This document shows positions 15,768 to 23,953 of a stretch of DNA of 24,011 nt, one piece after another (position 1 is the first letter of the stretch; each line of letters starts with the position of its first letter). The translations under genes were made by a program, and so were the position numbers. Source of the DNA: Verrucomicrobiaceae bacterium UBA2429 (GTDB lineage: Bacteria > Verrucomicrobiota > Verrucomicrobiia > Verrucomicrobiales > Verrucomicrobiaceae); NCBI GenBank assembly GCA_002343505.1, contig DDQZ01000041.1, positions 1-24,011 of the forward strand. The letters are read 5' to 3'. The notes below the pieces were generated by a model, which had not been told where the DNA came from, did not search any database, and worked only from the letters and a program-made list of their open reading frames with translations.

Positions 15768-16724
15768 TCATTTCTCCAAGGCCTCCAACAGCGCCCCCTC
15801 ATCACCCGCCCACAAGCTCTCGATGAAAACGCGGCCGGAGGGGCGGTGGTAGGAGAGGAAATACACACTCCATCCGGCTTCCTCCATCCAAGCCTGCATC
15901 GCCTCCTCCGTGACTTCCGCCACTGGCTTGCCCAACTGACGGGCGAACAATTCCACCGGAAGAACTCGGAAACGCACAGGATCATAGATGTCCGCCACCC
16001 TGCGCAGGATCACATGCCCGTCAGCGCTCATGCGGAAGCTATGCGCGGACAGTTCGGCGATGTAACGGCAGATCTCGAAGTACGGGGTTGGGGTGTCTTT
16101 CAAATTCAAATGAATCGGGTGATGCGTGTCATCTCCGATTTTGCCGGGACTCTTCCGATCCCGCTGGCTGATAAACACGAAGGGCGGCGGCTGCCGACCC
16201 GTGAGCTTGCACACTTCGTCCTGGAGCTTCTTCATGGCTTCATAGGCTGAAAGGCCATCGCCTTGAAAGGCGGGAATCTTCAATTTTCTCAGTTGATCCG
16301 CGCGTTGGGCGGCCTCGGGGAAGAGCTTTTCAAAGGCAGGCCTGCCCACCTGGCCGGATGTCTCGAAACACCGCAACTTGAACACTTCCACATCCATCTC
16401 GAATCCGCAGGCCGCGCACAGGGCCTGGAGAGCATCATACACAGAGATGTCCCTGAAATGCACAGAGACCAGATTTTCATACTCATCACGCCAGGGATGC
16501 GCTTCGGACTGCATCGGCTCCCGGTAGCGGGCGATCTGGACCTCCGCGCCCACCCACTCCTCCGTGGCCACCGCCTGTCGCAACGCCTCCACCGCCTCGG
16601 GGAAGGGAAGCTGGCGGATTTCCAGAGAGGTGATGTGGCTGGCCAGAAACGGCGCGACCGGCATCGGGTCCTTCGCAAGGGCGCAGCATGCAGCCAGGGT
16701 CAGGAGCGCGGGGAGGAGTTTCAT
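15768..16724 (-). CDS. Exported protein with STN/secretin-N-like repeats
   Basis: A 318-aa protein with a signal peptide (MKLLPALLTLAACCALA); the ATG at 16724 was chosen for that reason, as the upstream ATG at 16772 would overlap the toxin gene. Two stretches look like STN/secretin-N modules, which often bind partner proteins in the periplasm: SVHFRDISVYDALQALCAAC (about residues 85-115) and HLNLKDTPTPYFEICRYIAE (about 207-235) followed by ADGHVILRR. No secretin pore domain or TonB receptor barrel follows, so it is a stand-alone form, as seen often in Verrucomicrobiota. It starts 13 nt after the toxin gene, suggesting co-transcription. Confidence 0.7.
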   Translation of the reverse strand: MKLLPALLTLAACCALAKDPMPVAPFLASHITSLEIRQLPFPEAVEALRQAVATEEWVGAEVQIARYREPMQSEAHPWRDEYENLVSVHFRDISVYDALQALCAACGFEMDVEVFKLRCFETSGQVGRPAFEKLFPEAAQRADQLRKLKIPAFQGDGLSAYEAMKKLQDEVCKLTGRQPPPFVFISQRDRKSPGKIGDDTHHPIHLNLKDTPTPYFEICRYIAELSAHSFRMSADGHVILRRVADIYDPVRFRVLPVELFARQLGKPVAEVTEEAMQAWMEEAGWSVYFLSYHRPSGRVFIESLWAGDEGALLEALEK

Positions 16725-16737
16725 GGGATGGTACGGG

Positions 16738-17136
16738 TCAAGCCAGCAGCGGCTTGAATCCGGCTTGCTCAAAATGGTGGTCCGCCGTGAGGACTTCCTG
16801 AAGTGAGAGCTGGGACATGACCGTCATCGAAAGGCAGTCCGTCAGAGACCAGTGCTTGTCCGGGCGCTGGGTGAAAAGATGCAGCCCGGCTTCCAGCAGA
16901 GCAGGGGAGGCGGGGAGGATTTCATAGACGGGGGCGTTTCGCATCATGGCAAGCAGCGCCAGAAAATCGCTCCTGTCCTCGGGGGCGGAGAGGGCGTTGC
17001 CAAGCTCGAGCAGGATGTAATCGGTGGTGTAAATCCGGTGCCAGGGTCTGCGGGCCAGTTCGCGCGCCTCGTGATGCGCGGCGTCCCGGCTGTCGAGCAA
17101 GGCCAGAAAGAAGAATGTGTCCGCAAAGACTTTCAT
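16738..17136 (-). CDS. vapC: PIN-domain (VapC-like) toxin
   Basis: A 132-aa PIN-domain ribonuclease, the likely toxin of a type II toxin-antitoxin pair. The four acidic metal-binding residues are in place: D6 in MKVFADTFFF, E44 in YILLELGNAL, D100 in WSLTDCLSMTVM and D119 in VLTADHHFEQAGF. VapC toxins cut tRNA or rRNA, but this target is unknown. Its ATG overlaps the antitoxin stop by four bases (ATGA), the usual coupled arrangement. All active-site residues are present, so there is no sign of decay. Confidence 0.88.
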   Translation of the reverse strand: MKVFADTFFFLALLDSRDAAHHEARELARRPWHRIYTTDYILLELGNALSAPEDRSDFLALLAMMRNAPVYEILPASPALLEAGLHLFTQRPDKHWSLTDCLSMTVMSQLSLQEVLTADHHFEQAGFKPLLA

Positions 17137-17366
17137 GGCCGGTGGCTGGCGGAGAGGTGCTGGTCCAGATTCCGCGCGTAGCCTTCAGGCCACTGGCGCG
17201 GGCGGGCCAGCTTTTCCACTTCCGACAGCCAGTCCAGCGAGCCCTGCACGGGAGCATCCGCGTTTTCGACGGATTCGATGCTGACGACGACAGCAGTGCC
17301 CTCCGGCAGGGTGATGGGATTTGTCAGAACCAGCTGTCCATTTTGAATGGTGCCTGTGTAGCTCAT
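17133..17366 (-). CDS. Antitoxin paired with the PIN-domain toxin
   Basis: A 77-aa protein directly upstream of, and overlapping, the PIN toxin. The N-terminal half, YTGTIQNGQLVLTNPITLPE followed by GTAVVVSIE, is a short beta-rich segment like that seen in small antitoxins of planctomycetes, verrucomicrobia and archaea (AF2212-like type). The C-terminal half, with SLDWLSEVEKLARPRQWPEG, probably forms the helix that wraps the toxin. It is not a classic AbrB or RHH antitoxin by eye, so the family is less certain than the role. It begins 54 nt after the mnmG stop. Confidence 0.78.
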   Translation of the reverse strand: MSYTGTIQNGQLVLTNPITLPEGTAVVVSIESVENADAPVQGSLDWLSEVEKLARPRQWPEGYARNLDQHLSASHRP

Positions 17367-17390
17367 GCGCGCATTTTCATGGATGAGGAA

Positions 17391-17405
17391 AGGCTTGGCA
17401 AGCCT
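17391..17405. promoter_or_regulatory. 15-bp palindrome upstream of the toxin-antitoxin pair
   Basis: AGGCTTGGCAAGCCT is a perfect inverted repeat (7-bp arms around one base). It lies 24 nt before the antitoxin start and 15 nt after the mnmG stop. It could be an operator for autoregulation by the pair, or the stem of a weak terminator for mnmG. On the plus strand it is followed by CGTTTTT, but no plus-strand gene leads into it. Confidence 0.5.
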
Positions 17406-17420
17406 CGTTTTTACGGAGCC

Positions 17421-19370
17421 TCACCCCCGGCGCAGCATGATGGCGAGCAGGGCGATGTCTGCCGGGGTGACGCCCTGGATGCGGGCGGCCTGGCCGAGGG
17501 TGGCGGGGCGGATCTGGGTGAGGCGGTGCCGGGCCTCGAGCTTGAGGCCGTGGACGGCGGCGTAGTCGAAGTGGGCGGGGATTTCTTTTTCCTCCATGCG
17601 GGCGGTGCGCTCGAGCATCATCTCCTGGCGCTGGATGTAGCCCTCGTATTTGACGTCGTTTTCCACGAGCTGCCAGATGGCGTCGGGGAAGGCGGCGCGG
17701 AGCTCGGCGGGCAGGGTGGTGTGGTCGTTGCCGGTGCGGCGCAGCCATTTCTCCAGCCGCAGGCCCTCGTGGGTGGTGGTCTGGAGGAAGGTCATGGCCT
17801 CGGCGAGGCGGGCGGCTTTTTCCTGGGTGAGCCGGGTGCGGGTGGGGCAGGCGAGCCCGAGCCGGGCGGCGAGCGGGGTGAGGCGGAGGTCGCAGTTGTC
17901 CTGCCGGAGTAGGAGGCGGTATTCGGCGCGGGAGGTGAAGAGGCGGTAGGGCTCGGTGACGCCTTTGGTGACGAGATCGTCCACGAGGACGCCGAGGTAG
18001 GCGGCGCTGCGCGGGAGGATGAAGGGGGGGCGGCCCTGGACTTTGAGGGCGGCATTGGCCCCGGCGAGCAGGCCCTGACCGGCGGCCTCCTCGTAGCCGG
18101 AGGTGCCATTGATCTGCCCGGCGAAGTAGAGGCCGGCGACGCGCTTGGTCTCCAGGGTGGGGAGGAGCTGGGTGGGCGGGCAGTAATCGTACTCGACGGC
18201 GTAACCGGGGCGGATGATCTCGGCGCGTTCGAGGCCGGGGATGGAGCGGATGAAGTCGAGCTGCACCTCGTAGGGCAGGGAGGTGGAGACGCCGTTGATG
18301 TAGAATTCGCGGGTGTGGCGGCCTTCGGGTTCGAGGAAGATCTGGTGGCGGTCCTTCTCGGCAAAGCGCACGACTTTGTCCTCGATGGAGGGGCAGTAAC
18401 GCGGCCCGACGCCTTCGATGCGGCCGCAATACATGGGGGATTTGTCGAGATTGGCGCGGATGATGTCGTGGGTGCGCGGTGTGGTGTAGGTGATCCAGCA
18501 GGGGATTTGTTCCACATGGAACTTTTCCGGGAGCCAGGAGTTGAGGGTGAAGTGGTGGAATGCGGATTTCGGATTGCGGATTGCGGAATGGGGAGAGGCT
18601 TCGCTGGCATCCGATTCCGCATTCCGCATTCCGCATTCCGCAATCTCATCTTCAGGCACGACTCCCGAGAGGTAAGAGAAGGGTGGGGCAGGGGAGTCGC
18701 CGGGCTGGGGTTCGCACTGGTGGAAGTCAATGCTGCGGCTGTTGATGCGGCAGGGGGTGCCGGTTTTGAAGCGCTTCACCTCGAAGCCAAGTTCACGCAG
18801 GGAGTCGGAGAGGGTGGAGATGCTGTCGCCCATGCGCCCGCCAGCCTGGTTTTGCAGTCCGACGTGGAGCAGCCCGCGCATGAAGGTGCCGGAGGAAATG
18901 ATGACGGCCTTGGCGCGGTAGATCATGCCCAGGCTGGTGCGGATGCCGGTGACGGCGTCGTTTTCGACGAGAATCTCGGCGGCGTTGCCCTGGTGGAGAT
19001 CGAGGTTGGGCTGGTTTTCGATCAGCCACTTCATGCGGAACTGGTAGGCTTTCTTGTCGCACTGCGCGCGCGGCGCCTGGACGGAAGGGCCTTTGCGGGC
19101 GTTCAACATGCGGAACTGGATGCCGGTGGCGTCGGTATTGCGCGCCATGACACCGCCGAGGGCGTCAATTTCGCGGACGACATGGCCTTTGGCGAGTCCG
19201 CCGATGGCGGGGTTGCACGACATCTGGGAGATGGTGTCCAGATTTTGGGTGAGGATGGCCGTCTGGCAACCCAGCCGCGCGGCGGCCATGGCGGCCTCCA
19301 CTCCGGCATGGCCGGCCCCGCAAACGATGACATCGTAGTGCTTGGGGAAGGTGTAGAGGCTGGCGGACAT
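17421..19370 (-). CDS. mnmG: tRNA uridine-5-carboxymethylaminomethyl modification enzyme MnmG, with an in-frame repeat insertion
   Basis: A 649-aa FAD protein that with MnmE modifies wobble uridine 34 of several tRNAs. The FAD motif is [11 protein letters not shown] (about residues 17-27). Both catalytic cysteines are present: C52 in SCNPAIGG and C291 in QIPCWIT. The family signatures [11 protein letters not shown] and [20 protein letters not shown] follow. The ATG at 19370 (MSASLYTF) was chosen over 19400. It carries about 30 extra residues (about 242-271, with [12 protein letters not shown] and [11 protein letters not shown]) encoded by a heptamer inverted-repeat element, directly before the C291 region. 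A parS-like palindrome encodes residues 283-288. The reading frame is intact, so the enzyme is probably still functional. Confidence 0.95.
   Translation of the reverse strand: MSASLYTFPKHYDVIVCGAGHAGVEAAMAAARLGCQTAILTQNLDTISQMSCNPAIGGLAKGHVVREIDALGGVMARNTDATGIQFRMLNARKGPSVQAPRAQCDKKAYQFRMKWLIENQPNLDLHQGNAAEILVENDAVTGIRTSLGMIYRAKAVIISSGTFMRGLLHVGLQNQAGGRMGDSISTLSDSLRELGFEVKRFKTGTPCRINSRSIDFHQCEPQPGDSPAPPFSYLSGVVPEDEIAECGMRNAESDASEASPHSAIRNPKSAFHHFTLNSWLPEKFHVEQIPCWITYTTPRTHDIIRANLDKSPMYCGRIEGVGPRYCPSIEDKVVRFAEKDRHQIFLEPEGRHTREFYINGVSTSLPYEVQLDFIRSIPGLERAEIIRPGYAVEYDYCPPTQLLPTLETKRVAGLYFAGQINGTSGYEEAAGQGLLAGANAALKVQGRPPFILPRSAAYLGVLVDDLVTKGVTEPYRLFTSRAEYRLLLRQDNCDLRLTPLAARLGLACPTRTRLTQEKAARLAEAMTFLQTTTHEGLRLEKWLRRTGNDHTTLPAELRAAFPDAIWQLVENDVKYEGYIQRQEMMLERTARMEEKEIPAHFDYAAVHGLKLEARHRLTQIRPATLGQAARIQGVTPADIALLAIMLRRG
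18508..18523. promoter_or_regulatory. parS-like 16-bp palindrome inside mnmG
   Basis: TGTTCCACATGGAACT matches the pattern TGTTCCACGTGGAACA known for ParB-binding sites at all but two positions. It lies inside mnmG and encodes part of KFHVEQ just before catalytic C291. Its complement differs from the second site (19439-19454) by one base. Confidence 0.55.
18557..18645. repeat. Heptamer-based inverted-repeat element inside mnmG
   Basis: Two arms of about 32 nt (18557-18589 and 18614-18645), each made of repeated GCGGAAT/GCGGATT heptamers, are inverted around a 24-nt loop. Pairing the last 32 nt of the left arm with the complement of the right gives 27 matches. Such ATTCCGC/GCGGAAT repeats are scattered widely in some bacterial genomes and are normally intergenic. 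Here the element is translated in frame. No transposase is associated. Confidence 0.85.
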
Positions 19371-19438
19371 GGGGTGGTTAAGATGGGGGAGGGAGGGCAA
19401 AGATCAAAGGAAATGGATGTCAGGGAAGGGGGGAGTTT

Positions 19439-19454
19439 TGTTCCATGTGGAACA
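19439..19454. promoter_or_regulatory. parS-like 16-bp palindrome upstream of mnmG
   Basis: TGTTCCATGTGGAACA is a 16-bp inverted repeat with perfect 7-bp arms around a TG centre. It differs from the known parS form TGTTCCACGTGGAACA at a single central base. It sits in the 161-nt region between the divergent mnmG and pdhA starts. A role as operator for either gene is the alternative. Confidence 0.65.
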
Positions 19455-19531
19455 TAACAGGGAAGATTTTCGGGGGGTGGACTGTGACTTGCACGCGCCA
19501 TTCATCCCGCTAGTATCCCCGGACTCACATC

Positions 19532-20626
19532 ATGGCCACCAAGAACGCGACCCCTGCCTCCTCCGCTGAAGCCCCGATCAACGCCAAACTCACCGCCGAT
19601 GACAAGATCGAGCTGTATCGGAAAATGGCCCGCATCCGCCGGTTCGAGCAAGTTTCCCTCCAGCATTATCAAGCGGGTCGCATGGGCGGATTCCTCCACC
19701 TTTACATCGGCCAGGAATCGGTGGCGGTGGGCTGCGTGTCGCTGATGGGTGAGAACGATCACGTCATCACCGCCTACCGCGACCACGGACACGCTCTGGC
19801 GGTGGGCATGGGCATGAATGAGTGCATGGCGGAGCTTTTCGGCAAGGCCACTGGCTGCTCGCGCGGCAAGGGCGGCTCGATGCATTACTTCGCGCCGGAC
19901 AAGAATTACTGGGGCGGGCATGGCATTGTGGCCGGGCAGACGCCGCTGGGTCTCGGTCTGGCCTATGGACTGAAGTATCGCGGGCTGAAAGGCGCGGCGC
20001 TTTGCTTCCTGGGGGATGGCGCGGTGAATCAGGGCGCGTTTCACGAGTCGCTGAATCTGGCGGCGCTTTGGGATCTGCCGGTGATTTATGTGATCGAGAA
20101 CAATGGCTACTCGATGGGCACGAGCCAGGCGCGTTCCTCAGCCTTCGATGGCTGCCTGGCGAAACGCGCGGAGGGTTACGGCATGGCGTGGGACAAGTTT
20201 GTGGGTGAGAACGTCTATGATGTGCGCGCCGGCGTGCAGAAGGCAATCGAGCGCGCGCATAACGAGTCGAAGCCGACTTTGCTGGAAATTGACACCTACC
20301 GCTACCTCGGGCACTCGGTGGCGGATGCGCGCCATCAGAAAACGGAAGACAAGGATGGGTACCGCACCAAAGAAGAAGTGGAGCGCTACCAGCGCGAGCA
20401 TGATCCGATCCAGATTTGGAAAGCGGTCTTGCTATCCGAGGGTGTGGCTACAGAAGATCAACTCAAAAAAATTGACCGCGAAGCTCAAGCCGAAGCCGAC
20501 GAATCTGCCGAGTTTGCCAAATCTAGCCCCTATCCTGAACCCGAATCCATTTTCGAAGATGTGTATTGGGAAGTGGACAACAAGACGGTCGCTGGCGAGA
20601 CGGGCCGGCATTTCTTCAACGATTGA
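19532..20626 (+). CDS. pdhA: Pyruvate dehydrogenase E1 component, alpha subunit (TPP-dependent)
   Basis: A 364-aa E1-alpha that with E1-beta decarboxylates pyruvate and passes the acetyl group to the lipoyl E2. The thiamine diphosphate motif starts at GDGAVNQGAFHESLN (residue 161) and ends at IENNGYSMGT (N190-N191). ITAYRDHGHALAVG (about 79-92) and KATGCSRGKGGSMHYF are also typical. After TYRYLGHSVADAR comes the conserved mobile loop. The protein is slightly long at the N-terminus because of an Ala-rich leader. The beta subunit gene is not adjacent: a terminator and an acetyltransferase gene follow. A related 2-oxoacid dehydrogenase E1-alpha is the main alternative. Confidence 0.9.
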   Translation: MATKNATPASSAEAPINAKLTADDKIELYRKMARIRRFEQVSLQHYQAGRMGGFLHLYIGQESVAVGCVSLMGENDHVITAYRDHGHALAVGMGMNECMAELFGKATGCSRGKGGSMHYFAPDKNYWGGHGIVAGQTPLGLGLAYGLKYRGLKGAALCFLGDGAVNQGAFHESLNLAALWDLPVIYVIENNGYSMGTSQARSSAFDGCLAKRAEGYGMAWDKFVGENVYDVRAGVQKAIERAHNESKPTLLEIDTYRYLGHSVADARHQKTEDKDGYRTKEEVERYQREHDPIQIWKAVLLSEGVATEDQLKKIDREAQAEADESAEFAKSSPYPEPESIFEDVYWEVDNKTVAGETGRHFFND

Positions 20627-20667
20627 TGGAGAGGGAGTTTCCGGGCGACATAGTTTTGAGAATGCTC

Positions 20668-20695
20668 TTGAAGCTCCGGCTATAAATACGATAAT
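20668..20695 (+). promoter_or_regulatory. Possible promoter after pdhA
   Basis: TTGAAG (20668-20673) and GATAAT (20690-20695) are separated by 16 nt in an AT-rich stretch. Transcription from it would start inside the following hairpin, which would shorten that stem in the acetyltransferase transcript. The evidence is only the sequence match. Confidence 0.35.
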
Positions 20696-20697
20696 TG

Positions 20698-20723
20698 ACG
20701 GGCGTCTCGTTGACGCCCGTTTT
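20698..20723 (+). terminator. Terminator after pdhA
   Basis: ACGGGCGTC and GACGCCCGT pair perfectly around a TCGTT loop, followed by TTTC. It lies 72 nt after the pdhA stop. The nominal open frame of the next gene starts inside this hairpin, which argues against that upstream start. Confidence 0.75.
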
Positions 20724-20774
20724 CGTGGAAGCCAGCCTGTCATCCTCCGGCACTCTCAGCCAACTGTTCAAGGC

Positions 20775-20783
20775 AGGGGGAGG
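20775..20783 (+). promoter_or_regulatory. Shine-Dalgarno-like sequence for the acetyltransferase gene
   Basis: AGGGGGAGG-type sequence lies 4 nt before the GTG at 20788. The spacing is short but the match is strong. It is the main reason for choosing that start. Confidence 0.4.
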
Positions 20784-20787
20784 TTTT

Positions 20788-21894
20788 GTGACATGCCAGC
20801 GAGCCTGGACTGAAACGAGCCGGCATGTGACGGAGGTGATTGAGGAAGAGGAGGGCTTGGCGAGCCTTGAACCTTTCTGGGACAAGCTGCTGGAGAGGTC
20901 CGCGACTCGTTCGCCCTTTCTGCGCTGGGACTGGATTTGGACCTGGTGGAGACATTTCGGAGAAGGCCGGAAGCTGGCCGTGATCGTGGTTCGGGGGCAC
21001 CGGGGCGAGGTCGAGGCGATTGCTCCTTTCATGCTGTCCAAGGGGGATCATGGATTGCGGAGGCATTTGCGACTGCTGACCTGGATCAGCGGACAGGGCC
21101 CGGTGCAGGGAGAGAGGATGGATGCTCTGGTGCCACTGGGCAGGGAGGCGGAATTTGGGCCGCTGCTTTCGGACGCGCTCACGCATTTGCCCGGCCACGC
21201 CTGCCACGGTGTTTGGCTGCCAATGATTCCCGCCGAATCACCGAATCTGGACTGGCTGATGAAGGCGGTGAAATCCGTCTGTGCTGGAGCGGGCGTGGCG
21301 GAGAAGCTGGAAAGCCGCTGGTTAAAACTGCCGAATAACTGGGAGGAAATCGAACCGGGCAGTCAGGGACGCTGGCGCAGGAGAATGCGCAGAAAAAACA
21401 TTCTCTTCCTGCAAAAGCATGAAGGCCGGCGCTGCGAAGAAGGCGGAGGCGGGGCAATGGATGAGCTGGCCCGGCTGCACGCTTTCCACTGGCCGAAGGG
21501 GAGGAGTCATTTCGTGACGGACGTCGCGTGGGGTTTTCACAGAGAGCTTGGCGCGCGCTGGCTGAAATCAGGCCGGGCACTGATGCCCTGTCTTGCCACA
21601 CCTGAAAGAGGGATGGTTGCGGCTTTGTACGGATTCGCGGAAGGAGACGAGTTTTCGTTTTATCAGCACGGCTGGGATCCGGCTCTGGCGCGGCTTTCCC
21701 CAGGGAATCTTGTGCTGAACTGGAGCATGGAACTGTGCAGCCGCCGCCAAATGCGGCTCTTCGACATGCTGCCAGGAGACCAGCCCTACAAGGCGGAGTG
21801 GTGCCGGGAATCGAGGCCGCTGGTCAGTCTGGAGGGCTTTCACCCCTGGAATCCGAAGGCGCTGCTCGCCCGGTGGGCGCGCAAAATGTCATGA
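20788..21894 (+). CDS. GNAT-fold acetyltransferase of the CelD/BioF2-like type
   Basis: About 368 aa if it starts at the GTG at 20788; the open frame reaches a TTG at 20695 inside a terminator hairpin. There is no ATG in the first ~75 codons, so the start is uncertain. The N-terminal part has RSPFLRWDWIWTWWRHFGEG, and the C-terminal half resembles the GNAT domain of CelD/BcsL-type proteins: LARLHAFHWPKGRSHF, FHRELGARWLKSGRALMPCL, MVAALYGFAEGDEFSFYQHG, then YKAEWCRESRPLVSLEGF. These proteins are often linked to polysaccharide or cell-envelope modification, but the substrate is unknown here. No envelope-synthesis cluster surrounds it. Confidence 0.75.
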   Translation: MTCQRAWTETSRHVTEVIEEEEGLASLEPFWDKLLERSATRSPFLRWDWIWTWWRHFGEGRKLAVIVVRGHRGEVEAIAPFMLSKGDHGLRRHLRLLTWISGQGPVQGERMDALVPLGREAEFGPLLSDALTHLPGHACHGVWLPMIPAESPNLDWLMKAVKSVCAGAGVAEKLESRWLKLPNNWEEIEPGSQGRWRRRMRRKNILFLQKHEGRRCEEGGGGAMDELARLHAFHWPKGRSHFVTDVAWGFHRELGARWLKSGRALMPCLATPERGMVAALYGFAEGDEFSFYQHGWDPALARLSPGNLVLNWSMELCSRRQMRLFDMLPGDQPYKAEWCRESRPLVSLEGFHPWNPKALLARWARKMS

Positions 21895-21916
21895 GAGCCA
21901 CCACCCTTCTTCATAA

Positions 21917-21937
21917 GCGGGTTTGCAAAACCACCGC
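21917..21937. terminator. Weak hairpin between convergent acetyltransferase and lipoprotein genes
   Basis: GCGGGTTT and AAACCACCGC pair imperfectly around a GCA loop, with two bulged bases. It lies in a 70-nt gap between convergent stop codons. It lacks a T-run. Confidence 0.3.
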
Positions 21938-21964
21938 GAAACCAGCGCAGCCAGTCACTTTTAG

Positions 21965-22468
21965 CTACTCCAGGTTGCCATCGAGAACTTCGCCGGCCTC
22001 GATTTTGTGGCTTCCATTCGCGGCAGTGACCGTCCATTTTTTCCGCTGGAAAAGCTTTTTGTAGGACCAGCCCGCCTCATACTCCCAGCGGCCGGGCGCG
22101 GTCTGTTTCATGTGGCGGATTTGGACGATGTAGGCGGCCACGCGCAGTTCGGGGTCAATGATGATGTTGTCCGGCGGCGTGGTGGTGAGCACGGCGGCAC
22201 TGACGATGCGCAGTCCGGTGTCTTCGAAGCGTTTGAAAAAGGGCACGCTGGCAGGAGTGAAATCGCGCTTGGGCACAATCTCGCCGAGACTGATGGAGTG
22301 GCTTTTGGGAACGCCTGGATTGAGGTCGGGCAGGGTGCGCAGCATCTCGCGCACAAGCGCCTCGGTGGCGTCGTTTTCATAGGTCGAGAGCCGCGCGCCA
22401 TCGCGGTCCACGGGCCCGCAGGAGGCGAGGGCTAACAAAAAGCTCAATATGGCAAGGCGGCGTGTCAT
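21965..22468 (-). CDS. Putative lipoprotein of unknown function
   Basis: A 167-aa protein beginning [21 protein letters not shown], a clear lipoprotein signal with the lipobox LASC. The start at 22468 was chosen for this; an ATG five codons upstream (22483) is in frame. The mature part contains [20 protein letters not shown] and ends in the hydrophilic [17 protein letters not shown] do not recognise a family. It diverges from hflX, with the two starts only about 77 nt apart, so they may share a promoter region. Confidence 0.75.
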   Translation of the reverse strand: MTRRLAILSFLLALASCGPVDRDGARLSTYENDATEALVREMLRTLPDLNPGVPKSHSISLGEIVPKRDFTPASVPFFKRFEDTGLRIVSAAVLTTTPPDNIIIDPELRVAAYIVQIRHMKQTAPGRWEYEAGWSYKKLFQRKKWTVTAANGSHKIEAGEVLDGNLE

Positions 22469-22545
22469 CCGGTGACTTGGCATGGAAAGTGAATGACGGC
22501 AACTGCGGCGCTTGGCAAGCCGGGGCGCGCGCGTCATGTTGGCGG

Positions 22546-23874
22546 ATGTTCGACATTCGTGAGAAACCCCAGGTGGTGCGGAGCGCGCTTCTCGTGGGAG
22601 CGTATTTTGACCGCCGCCAATCCACCGAGGCGGCTGAACTGCTTGAGGAGCTGGAGGAGCTGGTCCGCACCCTTGGCATAGGCATCGTGTCAGCGGACCT
22701 TGTGTTCGCGCGCGAGCACACGGCGCGTCATTTGATCGGCAAAGGCAAGGCGCGGGAACTGATGGCAAAGGCGAAGGAGCTGGAATGTGACTGCATCATT
22801 TTCGACAATGAACTCAGCCCCGCCCAGCAGCGCGCATGGGAGCAGGAGTCGGGTGTCGCGGTCATTGACCGGCATGAAGTCATCCTGGACATCTTCAACA
22901 TGCGCGCGCAAACCCGCGAGGCGCGCCTCCAGGTGGAGCTCGCGCGTTTGGAATACTCGATTCCAAGACTGACCCGCATGTGGGGCCATCTGGACCGCCA
23001 GGGCGGCAGCGGCGGAGGAGCGGGTGGCGGGGCGGCGCGCGGAGAAGGGGAGACGCAGCTCGAAGTGGACCGCCGTCTGGCCTACAAGCGGCTCGACAAA
23101 GTGAAGGCGGATCTGGAGGAGGTGAAAAAGCAGCGCGACACCATGCGCAAGGAGCGCAGCCGCGTGCCCGTGCCTCATGCCGCCATCGTGGGTTACACCA
23201 ACGCGGGCAAGTCATCCCTCCTCAACAAGCTCACCGAAGCCGAAGTGCTGGCCGAGGACAAACTCTTCGCCACGCTCGACACCACGACGCGCCGTCTTGA
23301 GCTGCCGGACGGACAACCTCTGCTGCTCACGGACACCGTCGGCTTCATCCGCAATCTGCCGCACGATCTGGTGCAAAGCTTCCGCGCCACCCTCGAAGAG
23401 GCAGTGCTCGCCGATTTCCTCATCCATGTGGTGGACGCCTCTTCGCCCCACGCTCTCGAGCACTACCAGACCACGACGCGGGTGCTCGCCGAGCTCGGCG
23501 CGGGGGAAAAGCGCGTGCTGCTGGCGCTGAACAAATCCGACCTCATGGATGACGCGCGCCAGATGGAACTGCGGCGCCGCTTTCCCGAGGCCGTTTTCAT
23601 TTCGACGAGGACGGGAAGCGGACTCGACGACCTCTTCCATCGTCTGCATGACATGTTGTTAGACCGCGTGGTGCGCCTGGAATTGAGCATCCCGCTGGAG
23701 CGCATGGATCTGGTGGCGCTCGCGCACGAGCAGGGCAAGGTCCTTGCCGAAGACTACGAGCGCGGCGTGGCGGACATCCAATGCGTGGTGCCGCGCCAAT
23801 TCGAATCCCGTTTCGCCCCGTTTCTGCGCCGCGAGAAAAAGCCCGCCAAGTCTGACAAACCTCTTACAAAGTGA
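22546..23874 (+). CDS. hflX: GTPase HflX
   Basis: A 442-aa HflX, a ribosome-associated GTPase that rescues or splits stalled and stressed ribosomes. The N-terminal domain has [20 protein letters not shown] and [17 protein letters not shown], followed by the coiled linker with the Gly-rich [20 protein letters not shown] loop typical of HflX. The G domain shows G1 GYTNAGKS (residues 216-223), G3 DTVGF (263-267) and G4 NKSD (329-332). The end is Lys-rich. The ATG at 22546 starts at the MFDIREKP segment; an upstream ATG at 22462 would overlap the lipoprotein gene. No hfq or other hfl gene lies nearby. Confidence 0.95.
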   Translation: MFDIREKPQVVRSALLVGAYFDRRQSTEAAELLEELEELVRTLGIGIVSADLVFAREHTARHLIGKGKARELMAKAKELECDCIIFDNELSPAQQRAWEQESGVAVIDRHEVILDIFNMRAQTREARLQVELARLEYSIPRLTRMWGHLDRQGGSGGGAGGGAARGEGETQLEVDRRLAYKRLDKVKADLEEVKKQRDTMRKERSRVPVPHAAIVGYTNAGKSSLLNKLTEAEVLAEDKLFATLDTTTRRLELPDGQPLLLTDTVGFIRNLPHDLVQSFRATLEEAVLADFLIHVVDASSPHALEHYQTTTRVLAELGAGEKRVLLALNKSDLMDDARQMELRRRFPEAVFISTRTGSGLDDLFHRLHDMLLDRVVRLELSIPLERMDLVALAHEQGKVLAEDYERGVADIQCVVPRQFESRFAPFLRREKKPAKSDKPLTK

Positions 23875-23935
23875 TGACAGCAGGCTGACGCATCCTTTCC
23901 GGCCTGTGGCAGACTCCCATCAGATCGCAAGATCA

Positions 23936-23953
23936 ACCATTTCATCAAATGGT
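23936..23953. other. Inverted repeat downstream of hflX
   Basis: ACCATTT and AAATGGT form a perfect 7-bp stem with a CATC loop, 62 nt after the hflX stop. It has no T-run. The remaining bases to the window end show no gene, and the next gene may lie beyond the edge. Confidence 0.35.

Noticed and set aside
15479..15771. Small minus-strand ORFs across the 41-bp repeats (repeat peptides)
   Set aside because: 41 is not a multiple of three, so the frame changes with each copy; the short open frames are by-products of the repeat.
17377..18636. Second long minus-strand ORF inside mnmG
   Set aside because: Pro/Arg/His-rich shadow of mnmG in another frame.
18315..19457. Long plus-strand ORF opposite mnmG
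   Set aside because: It is antisense to conserved MnmG motifs and has no recognisable domain.
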